From NCBI GenBank assembly GCA_021158465.1, contig JAGGUN010000038.1, forward strand, positions 1-24,258: a stretch of 24,258 nt of DNA, in the 5' to 3' direction. The notes under the pieces are model-generated. The model worked only from the letters and a program-made list of their open reading frames with translations. It did no database searches and was not told where the DNA came from. Source of the DNA: a bacterium. Lineage in GTDB: Bacteria > UBP14 > UBA6098 > 4484-93. Within the stretch, counting starts at the first letter, position 1; each line of letters opens with the position of its first letter. A program made the position numbers and the translations under genes. Below, in pieces: positions 7,414-14,797 of the stretch.

Positions 7414-8351
7414 CGCAGGCTGTGAAACAGTGTTATCCTGTGGACTCCTCCCAGAACGCCGTAGAGCGAATAAGAATAATTGATGCCAAGTGTTTTGTTC
7501 TCGTATCCAATTCCTACTGTTATTCCCTGGCTATTATCCTTTATTTCATCTGTTTCTGGCTTCTCCATATATGCGTATCCCACCCGCACGAAGAACGGCT
7601 TGAGTGATGTTGTCTCTGCCCCAAGCCTGAATCGGATGTCATCATCATACTCCTTCAGCAGTTCTCCCGTGAATATTGCTGGTAATCCTTTTAATCGGTG
7701 AGATGCCCCTATCCTGAAAGTAAGTGGTAGAGGGTCTTTGTGTCCTGAGGTGTAGCCTTTTGATTGGAACCCGGCATTCAGGACGGCTATCCCTGCTCTG
7801 GTCCTTGTCCCGATCCTGATGAGTGCGCCAAAATCACCTGCAAACCCGTATGATGTGTAGTTTTTTATACTTGACAGGATGAACTTCCCTGTCCCACCAA
7901 TGGCAAGCTTTCTTCCCAGTTTCCGTGAGTATCCGATCCCGACCGCTATATCGAACGGTGAGAATGTCCCGATAACCTCTCCTGTTTCATCGGTTTCATC
8001 CAGTTTACCGTAGCTTACAAAGTTCACACCAGATATTATCGTCTGGTTTTTGGCTACAGGGGTTGTGAACGCAATGTTTCCGCCGGTTATGCCAGCGAAG
8101 TAGTATCCGAAGTTTCCCATAATCTGTTTTCCCTTGATGAAGGCGCAGCCGCCAGGGTTAGAGAAGACAGCGGATGCATCATCGGCGAGACCGGAGAATG
8201 CAGAGCCCATAGCAGAACTCCTTGCTGATGGGTCGAACTTGAGAAACTGGTATGTGGCGCTTCCTGCATTATCGCTGGCAAAAAGAGCAGGTGCCAGCAC
8301 TGCAAACAGTAAAATGGAAAGGATAACTTCTCTCATCTTCTTCTCCGTCAT
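7410..8351 (-). CDS. PorV/PorQ-family outer-membrane protein
   Basis: 313 aa. The family forms FadL-like beta-barrels; PorV and PorQ members work in type IX secretion, PorV carrying cargo from the translocon to the attachment complex. A signal peptide spans ~1-25 (hydrophobic ILSILLFAVLAPALFA). The diagnostic start of the mature protein is YQFLKFDPSARSSAMGSAFS followed by GLADDASAVFSNPGG; the remainder alternates polar and non-polar residues as a barrel does and ends in a short aromatic strand (ITLFHSLR). The ATG at 8351 overlaps the sppA stop in ATGA; an internal Met6, after GGAGAAGAAG, could be the actual start. A T9SS sorting domain occurs in this same window (22931-24258), which supports a secretion role. 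Several PorV paralogues per genome are common, so a specific part in T9SS is not proven. Confidence 0.82.
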   Translation of the reverse strand: MTEKKMREVILSILLFAVLAPALFASDNAGSATYQFLKFDPSARSSAMGSAFSGLADDASAVFSNPGGCAFIKGKQIMGNFGYYFAGITGGNIAFTTPVAKNQTIISGVNFVSYGKLDETDETGEVIGTFSPFDIAVGIGYSRKLGRKLAIGGTGKFILSSIKNYTSYGFAGDFGALIRIGTRTRAGIAVLNAGFQSKGYTSGHKDPLPLTFRIGASHRLKGLPAIFTGELLKEYDDDIRFRLGAETTSLKPFFVRVGYAYMEKPETDEIKDNSQGITVGIGYENKTLGINYSYSLYGVLGGVHRITLFHSLR

Positions 8352-10084
8352 TTGACCGAGATATTTACCGGTGTCAAGAACAGGGCTTCTCCATCCTGGA
8401 AAAGCTCATACTCTCTGGCTGCTTTATACAGCTCCAGTACTGGGGTGGGTATGTCCAGAACCTTTGATATTCCAAGCTCAAGCACAAACTCAAGCAACTC
8501 TTTTCCCCTCGGATACTCGACGATATTCACATCCCTGCGGGAGAGGTTCTCGTTCTTGAGTATGCAGTCTATTGCATCGTTCAGTCCTCCAAGGCGGTCG
8601 ACAAGCCCGAATGTGATAGCTTCTCTTCCAGTGTAGACCCTGCCGCGAGCGAGTGGTTCAAGCTCATCAAAGCTCTTTTTCCTGTCTCTTGCTGCCTTTT
8701 CTACAAAGTCGTTGTAAACATCCTCGATATATCTCTTTATGAATTCGTATTCCTCAGGTGTGAGCTTCTCGTAGTCGCTTGCGAGCCCTGAGTGCTTACC
8801 TCGATAGATGCTGACATCCTTTCTCATTCCCAATTTCTCGTATAAGCCTTTGAGTGACGGCTTTCCGTAGAGCACACCTATCGAACCTGTGATGGTCATC
8901 GGTTCGACAAATATCGAATCACAAGCCATGGCGATGTAGTATCCTCCTGATGCTGCAATAGATGCCATAGATGCAATGACAGGCTTTTTATCTTTTGCGT
9001 ACTGGACAGCATTCCTGATTATATCGCTTGCCAGTGCACTCCCGCCACCTGAGTCGACGCGCAGGATTATCCCGATGATATCATCATCGTCTGCGGCATC
9101 TTTGAGCGCCTTTGCGTATGTTTTCGAGCCGATACTGGCTGAAGCACCAAAATACCCTGGCTTGCTCTCCCCTGTGTGTATAGTGCCGGAGGCATAAATC
9201 ACGGCAATCTTCTTCTCTCGAGGAGGGAAGCTCATTTCTCTCTCGGTGATGTATTTCAAGAAACCTGTGATATTCTCCTCATCTCCTGCCAGTTCTTGCT
9301 CTATCTCCTCGTAGTCGATGGGGTAGATAAGTGAATCAACCAGTCCCAGTTTTTTAGCCTCTTTGGCGGTGATGATCCCGCTGTCGATGCAGGAGATGAG
9401 CACAGATGTATCGATGCTCCTCGCCTCGGCAATCTCACGGATTGTCTGCCGATAGAGCGTATCCACAAGAGCGGTGTACACCTCTCTGCTTTCGGGCGAG
9501 AGGGTGTCAGAGACGAACGGGTCGAGTCCGTCCTTGTACTCCTTCATCTTGACGATATCCCACTGGATGCCCAGCTTGTCCATCGTTCCCTTAAAGAAGA
9601 TCGGTTCAACCCTTATCCCAGGAACGATAAGCTCTCCTGTCGGCGGGATGAACACCCTCTCACAAGAGCTGGCAAGAAGAAGTGTCCCAAGGGTGTAATA
9701 GTCTGAGTAAATGTAAACGGGCTTCCCCGTTTCCTCACGGAACCTCTTAATTCCGTCTGTTAGTTCTTCCACCTTTGCCATGCCGATGATGGGGGAGTTA
9801 AGCACGATGGATATGCCTTTTATCCTCTCGTCGTTCCTTGCATACTCGAATGTCTCGAGCAGGCTCTCGAAATCCTTTGGTTTCCTGAATCTGACGAAGA
9901 ATTGCGGGTATCTCCCAGGTGAGCGCTCCTCGAATCGCCCCTTCATATCGACCCTCACGACAAGCTTATGCCCCAGCTTTATCTTCGGCTTGAACGCATG
10001 TATCCTGCTTTTCAGCGTGAGAAAATTAAACAAAAAGAATAGTATAAGTAGAATGAGAATTATAGCAAGTACCCATTTCTTCAC
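8348..10084 (-). CDS. sppA: Signal peptide peptidase SppA, long (67-kDa) type
   Basis: 578 aa from the GTG at 10084. SppA is an inner-membrane serine protease facing the periplasm that degrades leftover signal peptides. One N-terminal membrane helix (WVLAIILILLILFFLFNFL) is followed by two tandem SppA/ClpP-like domains. The catalytic Lys184 is in EYKDGLDPF of the first domain and the Ser379 in AASGGYYIA of the second, 195 residues apart, close to the 200 of the E. coli enzyme (K209/S409). The segment RVDSGGGSALASD has Gly where Pro is usual in SPGG. Start choice: AAGGAGG at 10099-10093 lies 8 nt before the GTG; an in-frame TTG at 10111 lacks such a site and would leave almost no leader after the predicted promoter. 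First gene of the sppA-PorV-nth-pyrG chain. Confidence 0.95.
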   Translation of the reverse strand: MKKWVLAIILILLILFFLFNFLTLKSRIHAFKPKIKLGHKLVVRVDMKGRFEERSPGRYPQFFVRFRKPKDFESLLETFEYARNDERIKGISIVLNSPIIGMAKVEELTDGIKRFREETGKPVYIYSDYYTLGTLLLASSCERVFIPPTGELIVPGIRVEPIFFKGTMDKLGIQWDIVKMKEYKDGLDPFVSDTLSPESREVYTALVDTLYRQTIREIAEARSIDTSVLISCIDSGIITAKEAKKLGLVDSLIYPIDYEEIEQELAGDEENITGFLKYITEREMSFPPREKKIAVIYASGTIHTGESKPGYFGASASIGSKTYAKALKDAADDDDIIGIILRVDSGGGSALASDIIRNAVQYAKDKKPVIASMASIAASGGYYIAMACDSIFVEPMTITGSIGVLYGKPSLKGLYEKLGMRKDVSIYRGKHSGLASDYEKLTPEEYEFIKRYIEDVYNDFVEKAARDRKKSFDELEPLARGRVYTGREAITFGLVDRLGGLNDAIDCILKNENLSRRDVNIVEYPRGKELLEFVLELGISKVLDIPTPVLELYKAAREYELFQDGEALFLTPVNISVK

Positions 10085-10092
10085 CTTAACTT

Positions 10093-10099
10093 CCTCCTT
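10093..10099 (-). promoter_or_regulatory. Ribosome binding site that sets the sppA start
   Basis: AAGGAGG on the minus strand, 8 nt upstream of GTG 10084. It lies inside the reading frame that an upstream TTG (10111) would open, so it favours the GTG. Confidence 0.75.
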
Positions 10100-10121
10100 G
10101 CTTACCTTCAAATAATTCTCT

Positions 10122-10149
10122 AAAATAAGTCAAAAAAGTTTTTTTGCAA
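10122..10149 (-). promoter_or_regulatory. Possible promoter of the sppA operon
   Basis: On the minus strand TTGCAA (10149-10144) and TATTTT (10127-10122) are separated by 16 bp. The predicted transcript would start near 10115 and leave a leader of about 30 nt before the GTG at 10084. Confidence 0.45.
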
Positions 10150-10170
10150 GTTATTTTCCCGAGTGAAGTT

Positions 10171-10281
10171 TGCAACTAATTTTGTGTAAACTTGAGGGGA
10201 TGAGGATAGTCATAAGTTTTTTGTTTTTGGTTTCCCCTGCTGGGGAGTTTTTTTACCTCCCCCAATTACACAAAATAAGTT
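10171..10281 (+). repeat. Intergenic repeat copy A, with terminal inverted repeats (MITE-like)
   Basis: The 16-bp arms AACTAATTTTGTGTAA (10174-10189) and TTACACAAAATAAGTT (10266-10281) are inverted repeats with one mismatch and enclose 76 bp. The interior has a G-rich block, a conserved GGATAGTCATAAG block (10204-10216), a TCCCC/GGGGA hairpin and runs of T. 10171-10271 aligns with 12076-12169 (copy B) in the same orientation: the first 20 bases are identical, and a 37-base block from 10204 has one mismatch. It has no coding sequence and no clear target-site duplication. The size and structure suggest a small non-autonomous mobile element, which is inference. Confidence 0.7.
10232..10254 (+). 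terminator. Terminator-like hairpin within repeat copy A
   Basis: TCCCC (10233-10237), loop TGCT, GGGGA (10242-10246), then G and seven T. It reads on the plus strand, yet no plus-strand gene precedes it closely. It may be part of the repeat rather than a working terminator here. Confidence 0.45.
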
Positions 10282-10308
10282 ATGATCTCGTTGGTAAAAA
10301 ATTTTTCC

Positions 10309-10338
10309 TTGACTATAGTGTTTGTTTCACGAGATTAT
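10309..10338 (+). promoter_or_regulatory. Possible promoter of the symporter gene
   Basis: TTGACT (10309-10314) and GATTAT (10333-10338) with an 18-bp spacer, about 27 nt before the ATG at 10365. It lies just outside repeat copy A. Confidence 0.4.
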
Positions 10339-10354
10339 TCGGTTTCCAAAAAGT

Positions 10355-10359
10355 GAGGG
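10355..10359 (+). promoter_or_regulatory. Ribosome binding site that sets the symporter start
   Basis: GAGGG with a 5-nt gap to ATG 10365. It decides against a start about 65 codons upstream, inside the intergenic repeat. Confidence 0.65.
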
Positions 10360-10364
10360 CGAAA

Positions 10365-11693
10365 ATGAGTCAAAAACGCAATGTTGAGCTATTTTTTGCC
10401 ATCGTGGCGGTGTCGGTGATCACTATGTTTCTCCCTATTCAGGGGCTTTCGCTAGCGGGGAAAAGGGCTCTGGGAGTGTTCATGTTTGCGGCGCTGTGCT
10501 GGATAACAGAGGTGATTCCTATCGCTGCCACCGGCGGAATAGTGGTAGGACTTCTGGCGTTTCTTCTGCCGCCGGTGTTGAACGGAGTTAGTGTGAGAAC
10601 CTTCTATGCAGCATTTTCGGCGCCGGTGATTGTGCTTTTCGCTGGGGGATATTTCATTGCGGCGGCGGTTCAGAAATACCGTATGGATGGGATTTTCACC
10701 GCCTGGATCTTGCGCCGAACAGGGACAGAGCCCAAGATGGTTTTAGGCGGGATGATGTTTGCTGCGGCGTTTCTGTCTATGTGGATGTCCAACACGGCGA
10801 CCACAGCGCTGATGATTGCCGTTGCTCTGCCAGTGGTGAGAAAAATCAAGGACGACCCTTTCAGCGTGGCGCTTTTGTTGGGGATACCCTTTGCGGCAAA
10901 TGTCGGCGGGATTGCAACGCCGATCGGGACGCCGCCAAACGCTATCGCAATTGAGTTTTTAGCCGATGCGGGCAAAAAAATCTCCTTCGGGCAATGGTTT
11001 ATGTGGGGTTTCCCGATAACGCTGGCGATGACCGTAATTATCTGGTATCTTCTGAGAATATTTTTCCAGCCGAAGGTCAAAGAAATCAAGTTTGAGACCA
11101 GGGATATAAAGTTCACGACGAACCACAAAATCGTCGCCATCACATTTGCTGTAACTGCGATACTATGGTTCACCGAGAAACTGCACGGGGTTTCAACCTC
11201 GCTTGTGGCGATGCTTCCGCCGGCGGTATTCTTAATCACCGGCGTGCTGACCCGCCAGGACATAAAGACCTCTGTCGGCTGGGATATACTGATTCTGGTG
11301 GCGGGCGGAATCGCTCTGGGGACTGGAATGAAGGTCAGCGGGCTCTCCGAGTGGATTCTGACCACCTTCCACCTGAAGGCACTCTCGCCGGTGGTGGTTA
11401 TACTGCTGTTCGGGATACTATCTCTTGCTCTCTCGTCGTTTATGAGCCACACTGCGGCAACAAACCTGCTTATCCCCCTTGCGATTTCGGTGGGGACTTC
11501 TGTCTCGCAGGTCGTGGTGATGACTGCGTTAGTGTCCTCGTGTGCTATGATTTTCCCCGTGTCCACGCCGCCGAACGCAATCGCCTATGGCTCGGGGATG
11601 ATAAAATCCTCGGATATGAACAAAGCCGGTGTTGTAATTGCTCTAATCGGATTTATATTGAATTATGTGGTGGTTCAACTTTTAGTAAGATAA
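10365..11693 (+). CDS. DASS/SLC13-family sodium:anion (dicarboxylate or sulfate) symporter
   Basis: 442 aa from ATG 10365, the normal family size. The reading frame is open further upstream to 10170, but that part is the intergenic repeat. The protein is an inner-membrane carrier with about 11-12 hydrophobic segments and the inverted two-fold family signature. The first half has MSNTATTALMIAVALPV and ATPIGTPPNAIAIEFL; the second half has SHTAATNLLIPLAISV and PVSTPPNAIAYGSGM. These SNT/SHT and TPPN motifs form the sodium and substrate sites. Substrate (di- or tricarboxylate, or sulfate) cannot be told from sequence here. Codon use is unlike the neighbours: by hand count about 19 of ~50 Leu codons are CTG, against fewer than 10 in rpsA. 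The gene and its downstream partner lie between two repeat copies, suggesting acquisition as a cassette. Confidence 0.92.
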   Translation: MSQKRNVELFFAIVAVSVITMFLPIQGLSLAGKRALGVFMFAALCWITEVIPIAATGGIVVGLLAFLLPPVLNGVSVRTFYAAFSAPVIVLFAGGYFIAAAVQKYRMDGIFTAWILRRTGTEPKMVLGGMMFAAAFLSMWMSNTATTALMIAVALPVVRKIKDDPFSVALLLGIPFAANVGGIATPIGTPPNAIAIEFLADAGKKISFGQWFMWGFPITLAMTVIIWYLLRIFFQPKVKEIKFETRDIKFTTNHKIVAITFAVTAILWFTEKLHGVSTSLVAMLPPAVFLITGVLTRQDIKTSVGWDILILVAGGIALGTGMKVSGLSEWILTTFHLKALSPVVVILLFGILSLALSSFMSHTAATNLLIPLAISVGTSVSQVVVMTALVSSCAMIFPVSTPPNAIAYGSGMIKSSDMNKAGVVIALIGFILNYVVVQLLVR

Positions 11694-11705
11694 AAGGGGA
11701 GAGAT

Positions 11706-12062
11706 ATGGCAAGCAATTTCTCGTATGTCAGGTTGGAGCACTGCCCGAAATGCGGTTCAACCGAGTGTGAGAACATATTTGCGCTGTTCCCCTGCAGACC
11801 GGTGCAGGTATATGTAAGGTGCAAAAAGTGTGGTGGTTTTGTGGCAAGATATACTCTTTTGCGCTACACCTCAGACAAACCTTACGAGTCGCTTTTGAGC
11901 GCGATAAGATGTCCCTGTTCAAGCGGGAGGCAGATGGTTCGCGAGCTTGAGGCGTTCTCCGGGGAGGTTGAGGCGGATTTTAAAAAGGTTCTGGAACTGC
12001 TTGAAAGCGGCGAGGACAAGCGCAAAATTGAAGAGATTATCGCCGAAAGACGCGGTGAGTGA
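11706..12062 (+). CDS. Cysteine-rich protein with zinc-ribbon-like motifs, unrecognised family
   Basis: 118 aa; not recognised. An N-terminal ribbon is suggested by CPKC (13-16) and CKKC (39-42, in VRCKKCGGFVARY), with Cys21, Cys30, Cys69 and Cys71 (CPC) as extra candidate ligands. Residues ~56-66 (SDKPYESLLSA) look like a conserved linker. Residues ~78-115 are charged and likely helical, possibly a coiled coil (LEAFSGEVEADFKKVLELLE). There is no signal peptide or membrane segment, so it is cytoplasmic. The ATG follows a good GGGGAGAG site only 12 nt after the symporter stop, so the two form an operon, and both lie between the repeat copies. A metal-dependent accessory or regulatory role for the carrier is a guess from context only. 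Confidence 0.78.
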   Translation: MASNFSYVRLEHCPKCGSTECENIFALFPCRPVQVYVRCKKCGGFVARYTLLRYTSDKPYESLLSAIRCPCSSGRQMVRELEAFSGEVEADFKKVLELLESGEDKRKIEEIIAERRGE

Positions 12063-12075
12063 TACTACAAAAGTC

Positions 12076-12169
12076 TGCAACTAATTTTGTGTAAATCCTA
12101 GGGATAGTCATAAGTTTTTTGTCTTTGGTTTCCCCTGCCGAGGAGGTTTTTTAACTCCCCTGATTACAC
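12076..12169 (+). repeat. Intergenic repeat copy B, right arm degenerate
   Basis: This is the second copy of the repeat at 10171-10271 in the same orientation. The left arm AACTAATTTTGTGTAA (12079-12094) is identical; the right arm keeps only TTACAC and nearby AATAA. It is shorter by about seven bases in the G-rich segment after the left arm (CCTAGGGATAG here). It lies between the cysteine-rich gene and the cmk promoter. Confidence 0.7.
12131..12152 (+). terminator. Terminator-like hairpin in repeat copy B, after the symporter operon
   Basis: CCCCT (12132-12136), loop GCCG, AGGAGG (12141-12146) pair with one C-A mismatch, followed by six T. It is correctly placed to end transcription of the symporter/cysteine-rich pair, about 70 nt past the stop, and before the cmk promoter. 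Confidence 0.5.
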
Positions 12170-12183
12170 CGAGGAATAACTTC

Positions 12184-12211
12184 TTGACAATTTGGAATGA
12201 AGTTATATATT
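12184..12211 (+). promoter_or_regulatory. Sigma70-like promoter of cmk-rpsA
   Basis: Consensus TTGACA (12184-12189) and TATATT (12206-12211) with a 16-bp spacer, about 26 nt before the cmk ATG. Confidence 0.65.
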
Positions 12212-12236
12212 TGCTGTTTATTTTGTCAGGGGGGAG

Positions 12237-12902
12237 ATGTTGATAATAGCGATTGATGGACCGGCTGGTGCAGGCAAGACAACGCTTGCTCGTGCGCTCG
12301 CTGATAGGTTGGGGTATGCCTATCTTGACACTGGTGCGATGTATCGTGCTTTGACTCTTGTTGCGATAAGAGAAGGCATTAACCCGGAGGACGAGGAGCG
12401 GCTTTTTGAGAGGGCGAAACAGCTTTCCTTTCGGTTTGAGGGGAGAAGGTTGTTTGTGGATGGTGACGATGTTACGAGAGAGATTCGCTCCCGCTCGGTG
12501 AGCAATCTGGTTTCTGTTGTCTGTCAGCATAGGAAGGTGCGTGAGCTGATGGTATCTCTCCAGAGGCAACTTGCCAAGAAAGGGGGTGTTGTCGTTGAGG
12601 GTAGAGACATAGGAACGGTAGTTTTCCCTGAAGCTGATCTCAAGATATACCTTGATGCCTCGCTCTCCGAGAGGGTAAGTCGGAGGGCAGAAGATCTTGA
12701 GAAGCTTGGGGAGGGGGTAGAGTTAGAGAAGGTGAAGCAGGAGATACAGGAAAGGGACAGACTTGATTCCACGAGGGATGTTGCCCCTTTGAGGAAGGCT
12801 TGCGATGCCATCCTTCTCGACAATACGAACCTTTCTTTGGAAGAGGAGGTAGTCGCAATCGAGCGGTTGATTAAACCTATGACCAAAAAGGAGATGGTAT
12901 GA
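12237..12902 (+). CDS. cmk: Cytidylate kinase
   Basis: 221 aa, normal length. It phosphorylates CMP and dCMP with ATP in pyrimidine nucleotide recycling. The P-loop GPAGAGKTT (8-16) is at the N-terminus; LDTGAMYRALTL (35-46) is the CMP-binding segment; VVEGRDIGTVVFP (118-130) is the family signature; the lid region has RDRLDSTRDVAPL. The GGGGGAG ribosome site is only 2-3 nt from the ATG at 12237, so the next codon, TTG at 12240, may be the real start; this changes one residue. The stop overlaps the rpsA start in ATGA. The cmk-rpsA pair is a widely conserved arrangement. Confidence 0.96.
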   Translation: MLIIAIDGPAGAGKTTLARALADRLGYAYLDTGAMYRALTLVAIREGINPEDEERLFERAKQLSFRFEGRRLFVDGDDVTREIRSRSVSNLVSVVCQHRKVRELMVSLQRQLAKKGGVVVEGRDIGTVVFPEADLKIYLDASLSERVSRRAEDLEKLGEGVELEKVKQEIQERDRLDSTRDVAPLRKACDAILLDNTNLSLEEEVVAIERLIKPMTKKEMV

Positions 12903-14752
12903 GTTTTCAAGAGGAAAACACCCCTGAGCCACAGGAGCTTGGTATTTCTGTGGTTGAGGAATTTGGGGATACAAAGGAGGAAGAAGAGTTTGTTGTTCCT
13001 GAGGAGGATGCGAAACAGATATCAGAAAGCATCCATGAGATTCGGGAGAACGAGATAGTCAAAGGGACGGTTGTTAGTGTAGGCAAGGACGCTGTGGTTG
13101 TTGATATAAACTTCAAGCAGGATGGTTTTATACCGCTTGAGGAGTTTCGTGAGGTTCCCAAGGTTGGTGATGAGGTATCTGTTTATATTGAGAAGCTTGA
13201 GGATACCAACGGTGAGCTTGTATTATCGAAGAAGAAGGCGGACTTCATCCTTCTCTGGGATACGGTGCGCGAGGCGTATGAGTCAGGGGGTCTTATTCGA
13301 GGTGTCTGTAAGCGCCGGATCAAAGGAGGGATAGTTGTTGACCTTATGGGTGTGGACGCTTTTCTGCCGGGTTCTCAGATTGCGTTGCGCCAGGTGCCCG
13401 ATTTCGATGCTTTGATCGGGCAGGAGATGGAGTTTAAGGTAGTGAAGATAAACAAGCTTCGCCGAAATATAGTTGTTTCCCGTCGGGCTGTTCTTGAGCA
13501 GGAGCGGGCGGAGAAGCGCAAGGAACTGCTCTCGCAGATAGAGGTAGGTGGAGTATATGAAGGCGTTGTTAAGAACATAACGGATTTTGGTGTCTTTGTT
13601 GACCTTGGTGGTCTGGATGGTCTTCTTCACATCACCGATATGTCCTGGGGCAGGGTAAATCATCCATCTGACCTTGTAAGTCTTGGTGACACTATAAAGG
13701 TTAAGATACTTGACTTTGACCGTGAGCGAGAGCGGATATCGCTTGGTATGAAGCAGTTGACGCCGTCCCCCTGGGAGAAGATAGCTGAGAAGTATCCTCC
13801 TGGTACGCGCGCCCGGGGTAAGGTTACCAACATTACGAAGTATGGTGCTTTTGTTGAGCTTGAGGAGGGGGTTGAAGGGTTAGTTCACATATCTGAGCTT
13901 TCCTGGACAGAGCGGATCGAGCATCCGTCACAGGTGTTAAAGGTTGGTGAGGTAATCGATGTGGTTGTTCAGGATGTTGATGTAGAGAATCAGAAGGTTT
14001 CGCTTTCTGTGCGTGCGCTTGAGCCTGATCCATGGACTGTCATCGAGCAGAAGTATAAAAAAGGGTCGCGTGTCAGCGGTGTGGTGCGGAATATAACATC
14101 GTTTGGTGCGTTTGTTGAGTTAGAGAAAGGGATTGATGGGCTTATTCATATTTCTGATCTGTCCTGGACACGACGGGTTCAGCATCCGAGTGAGATTCTG
14201 AAGAGGGGACAGAAGGTAGAGGTTGTTGTGCTTGAGGTTGACCGGAAGAATAAGCGTATCTCGCTTGGTTACAAGCAGTTGGAGAACGACCCTTGGCCCA
14301 CGCTCTCCTCAAAATATCCACCTGGTCGGGAAACAACAGGCAAGATTGTTCGTCTTTCCGAGCGGGGTGTTATTGTTGAGCTTCCAGATGGTGTTGAGGG
14401 GTTTGTTCCAGTGACGCAGCTGGGTAAGGAGGTCAACAAGCCTTCCGATGCGTTCAGTGTTGGAGATGTTCTACCGATGAAGGTGATAGAGTTCGACGGC
14501 AAGGCACATAGGATAGTGCTTTCTGTGAATGCGTATTTTGAGTCGAAGGAGAAAGACGAACTGTCCAGGTATCTTGCCAGGCACCCAACAAGGACGCTGA
14601 AGGTAAAAGATGTGCTTAAGGGTAACCTCCCAGATGCGGAGGAGGTGGTGAGGAGGTCGGAAGAACCCGAACCTGAAAATGGAGAGGATATTCCAGAGGA
14701 CAAGTCTTCGGAGATGAAGGAAGATCAGAAGAAAACCGAAGAAGAGAAGTGA
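12899..14752 (+). CDS. rpsA: 30S ribosomal protein S1
   Basis: 617 aa with six S1 (OB-fold) domains, the long form. S1 brings mRNA to the 30S subunit. Domain starts are visible at residues ~54 (IVKGTVVSVG), ~130 (LIRGVCKRRIKGG), ~217 (YEGVVKNITDFGVFVDL), ~302 (ARGKVTNITKYGAFVEL), ~389 (VSGVVRNITSFGAFVEL) and ~476 (TGKIVRLSERGVIVEL). Domains 3-5 carry the strong GLxHIxxxSW motif; domains 1, 2 and 6 are more divergent. Both ends of the protein are rich in Glu and Asp. The start overlaps cmk by 4 nt. Leu codons are mostly CTT, a useful baseline for the window. The OmpA gene follows after 45 nt. Confidence 0.97.
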   Translation: MSFQEENTPEPQELGISVVEEFGDTKEEEEFVVPEEDAKQISESIHEIRENEIVKGTVVSVGKDAVVVDINFKQDGFIPLEEFREVPKVGDEVSVYIEKLEDTNGELVLSKKKADFILLWDTVREAYESGGLIRGVCKRRIKGGIVVDLMGVDAFLPGSQIALRQVPDFDALIGQEMEFKVVKINKLRRNIVVSRRAVLEQERAEKRKELLSQIEVGGVYEGVVKNITDFGVFVDLGGLDGLLHITDMSWGRVNHPSDLVSLGDTIKVKILDFDRERERISLGMKQLTPSPWEKIAEKYPPGTRARGKVTNITKYGAFVELEEGVEGLVHISELSWTERIEHPSQVLKVGEVIDVVVQDVDVENQKVSLSVRALEPDPWTVIEQKYKKGSRVSGVVRNITSFGAFVELEKGIDGLIHISDLSWTRRVQHPSEILKRGQKVEVVVLEVDRKNKRISLGYKQLENDPWPTLSSKYPPGRETTGKIVRLSERGVIVELPDGVEGFVPVTQLGKEVNKPSDAFSVGDVLPMKVIEFDGKAHRIVLSVNAYFESKEKDELSRYLARHPTRTLKVKDVLKGNLPDAEEVVRRSEEPEPENGEDIPEDKSSEMKEDQKKTEEEK

Positions 14753-14797
14753 GAGCCTCCCTTTTCGTGTTGTTATTCTGAGGATTTTTCATAAGTT

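Noticed and set aside
10085-10111. SppA start at TTG 10111
   Set aside because: No ribosome site upstream and almost no leader; AAGGAGG lies inside this extension at the right distance from GTG 10084.
10170-10364. A 65-codon N-terminal extension of the symporter starting at TTG 10170
   Set aside because: The extension is the intergenic repeat itself, which also occurs non-coding at 12076; the ATG at 10365 has a good ribosome site and gives the normal family length.
10670-11566. 298-codon open frame antisense to the symporter
   Set aside because: It mirrors the codon pattern of a clear membrane carrier gene, has no family resemblance and no ribosome site; an antisense shadow.
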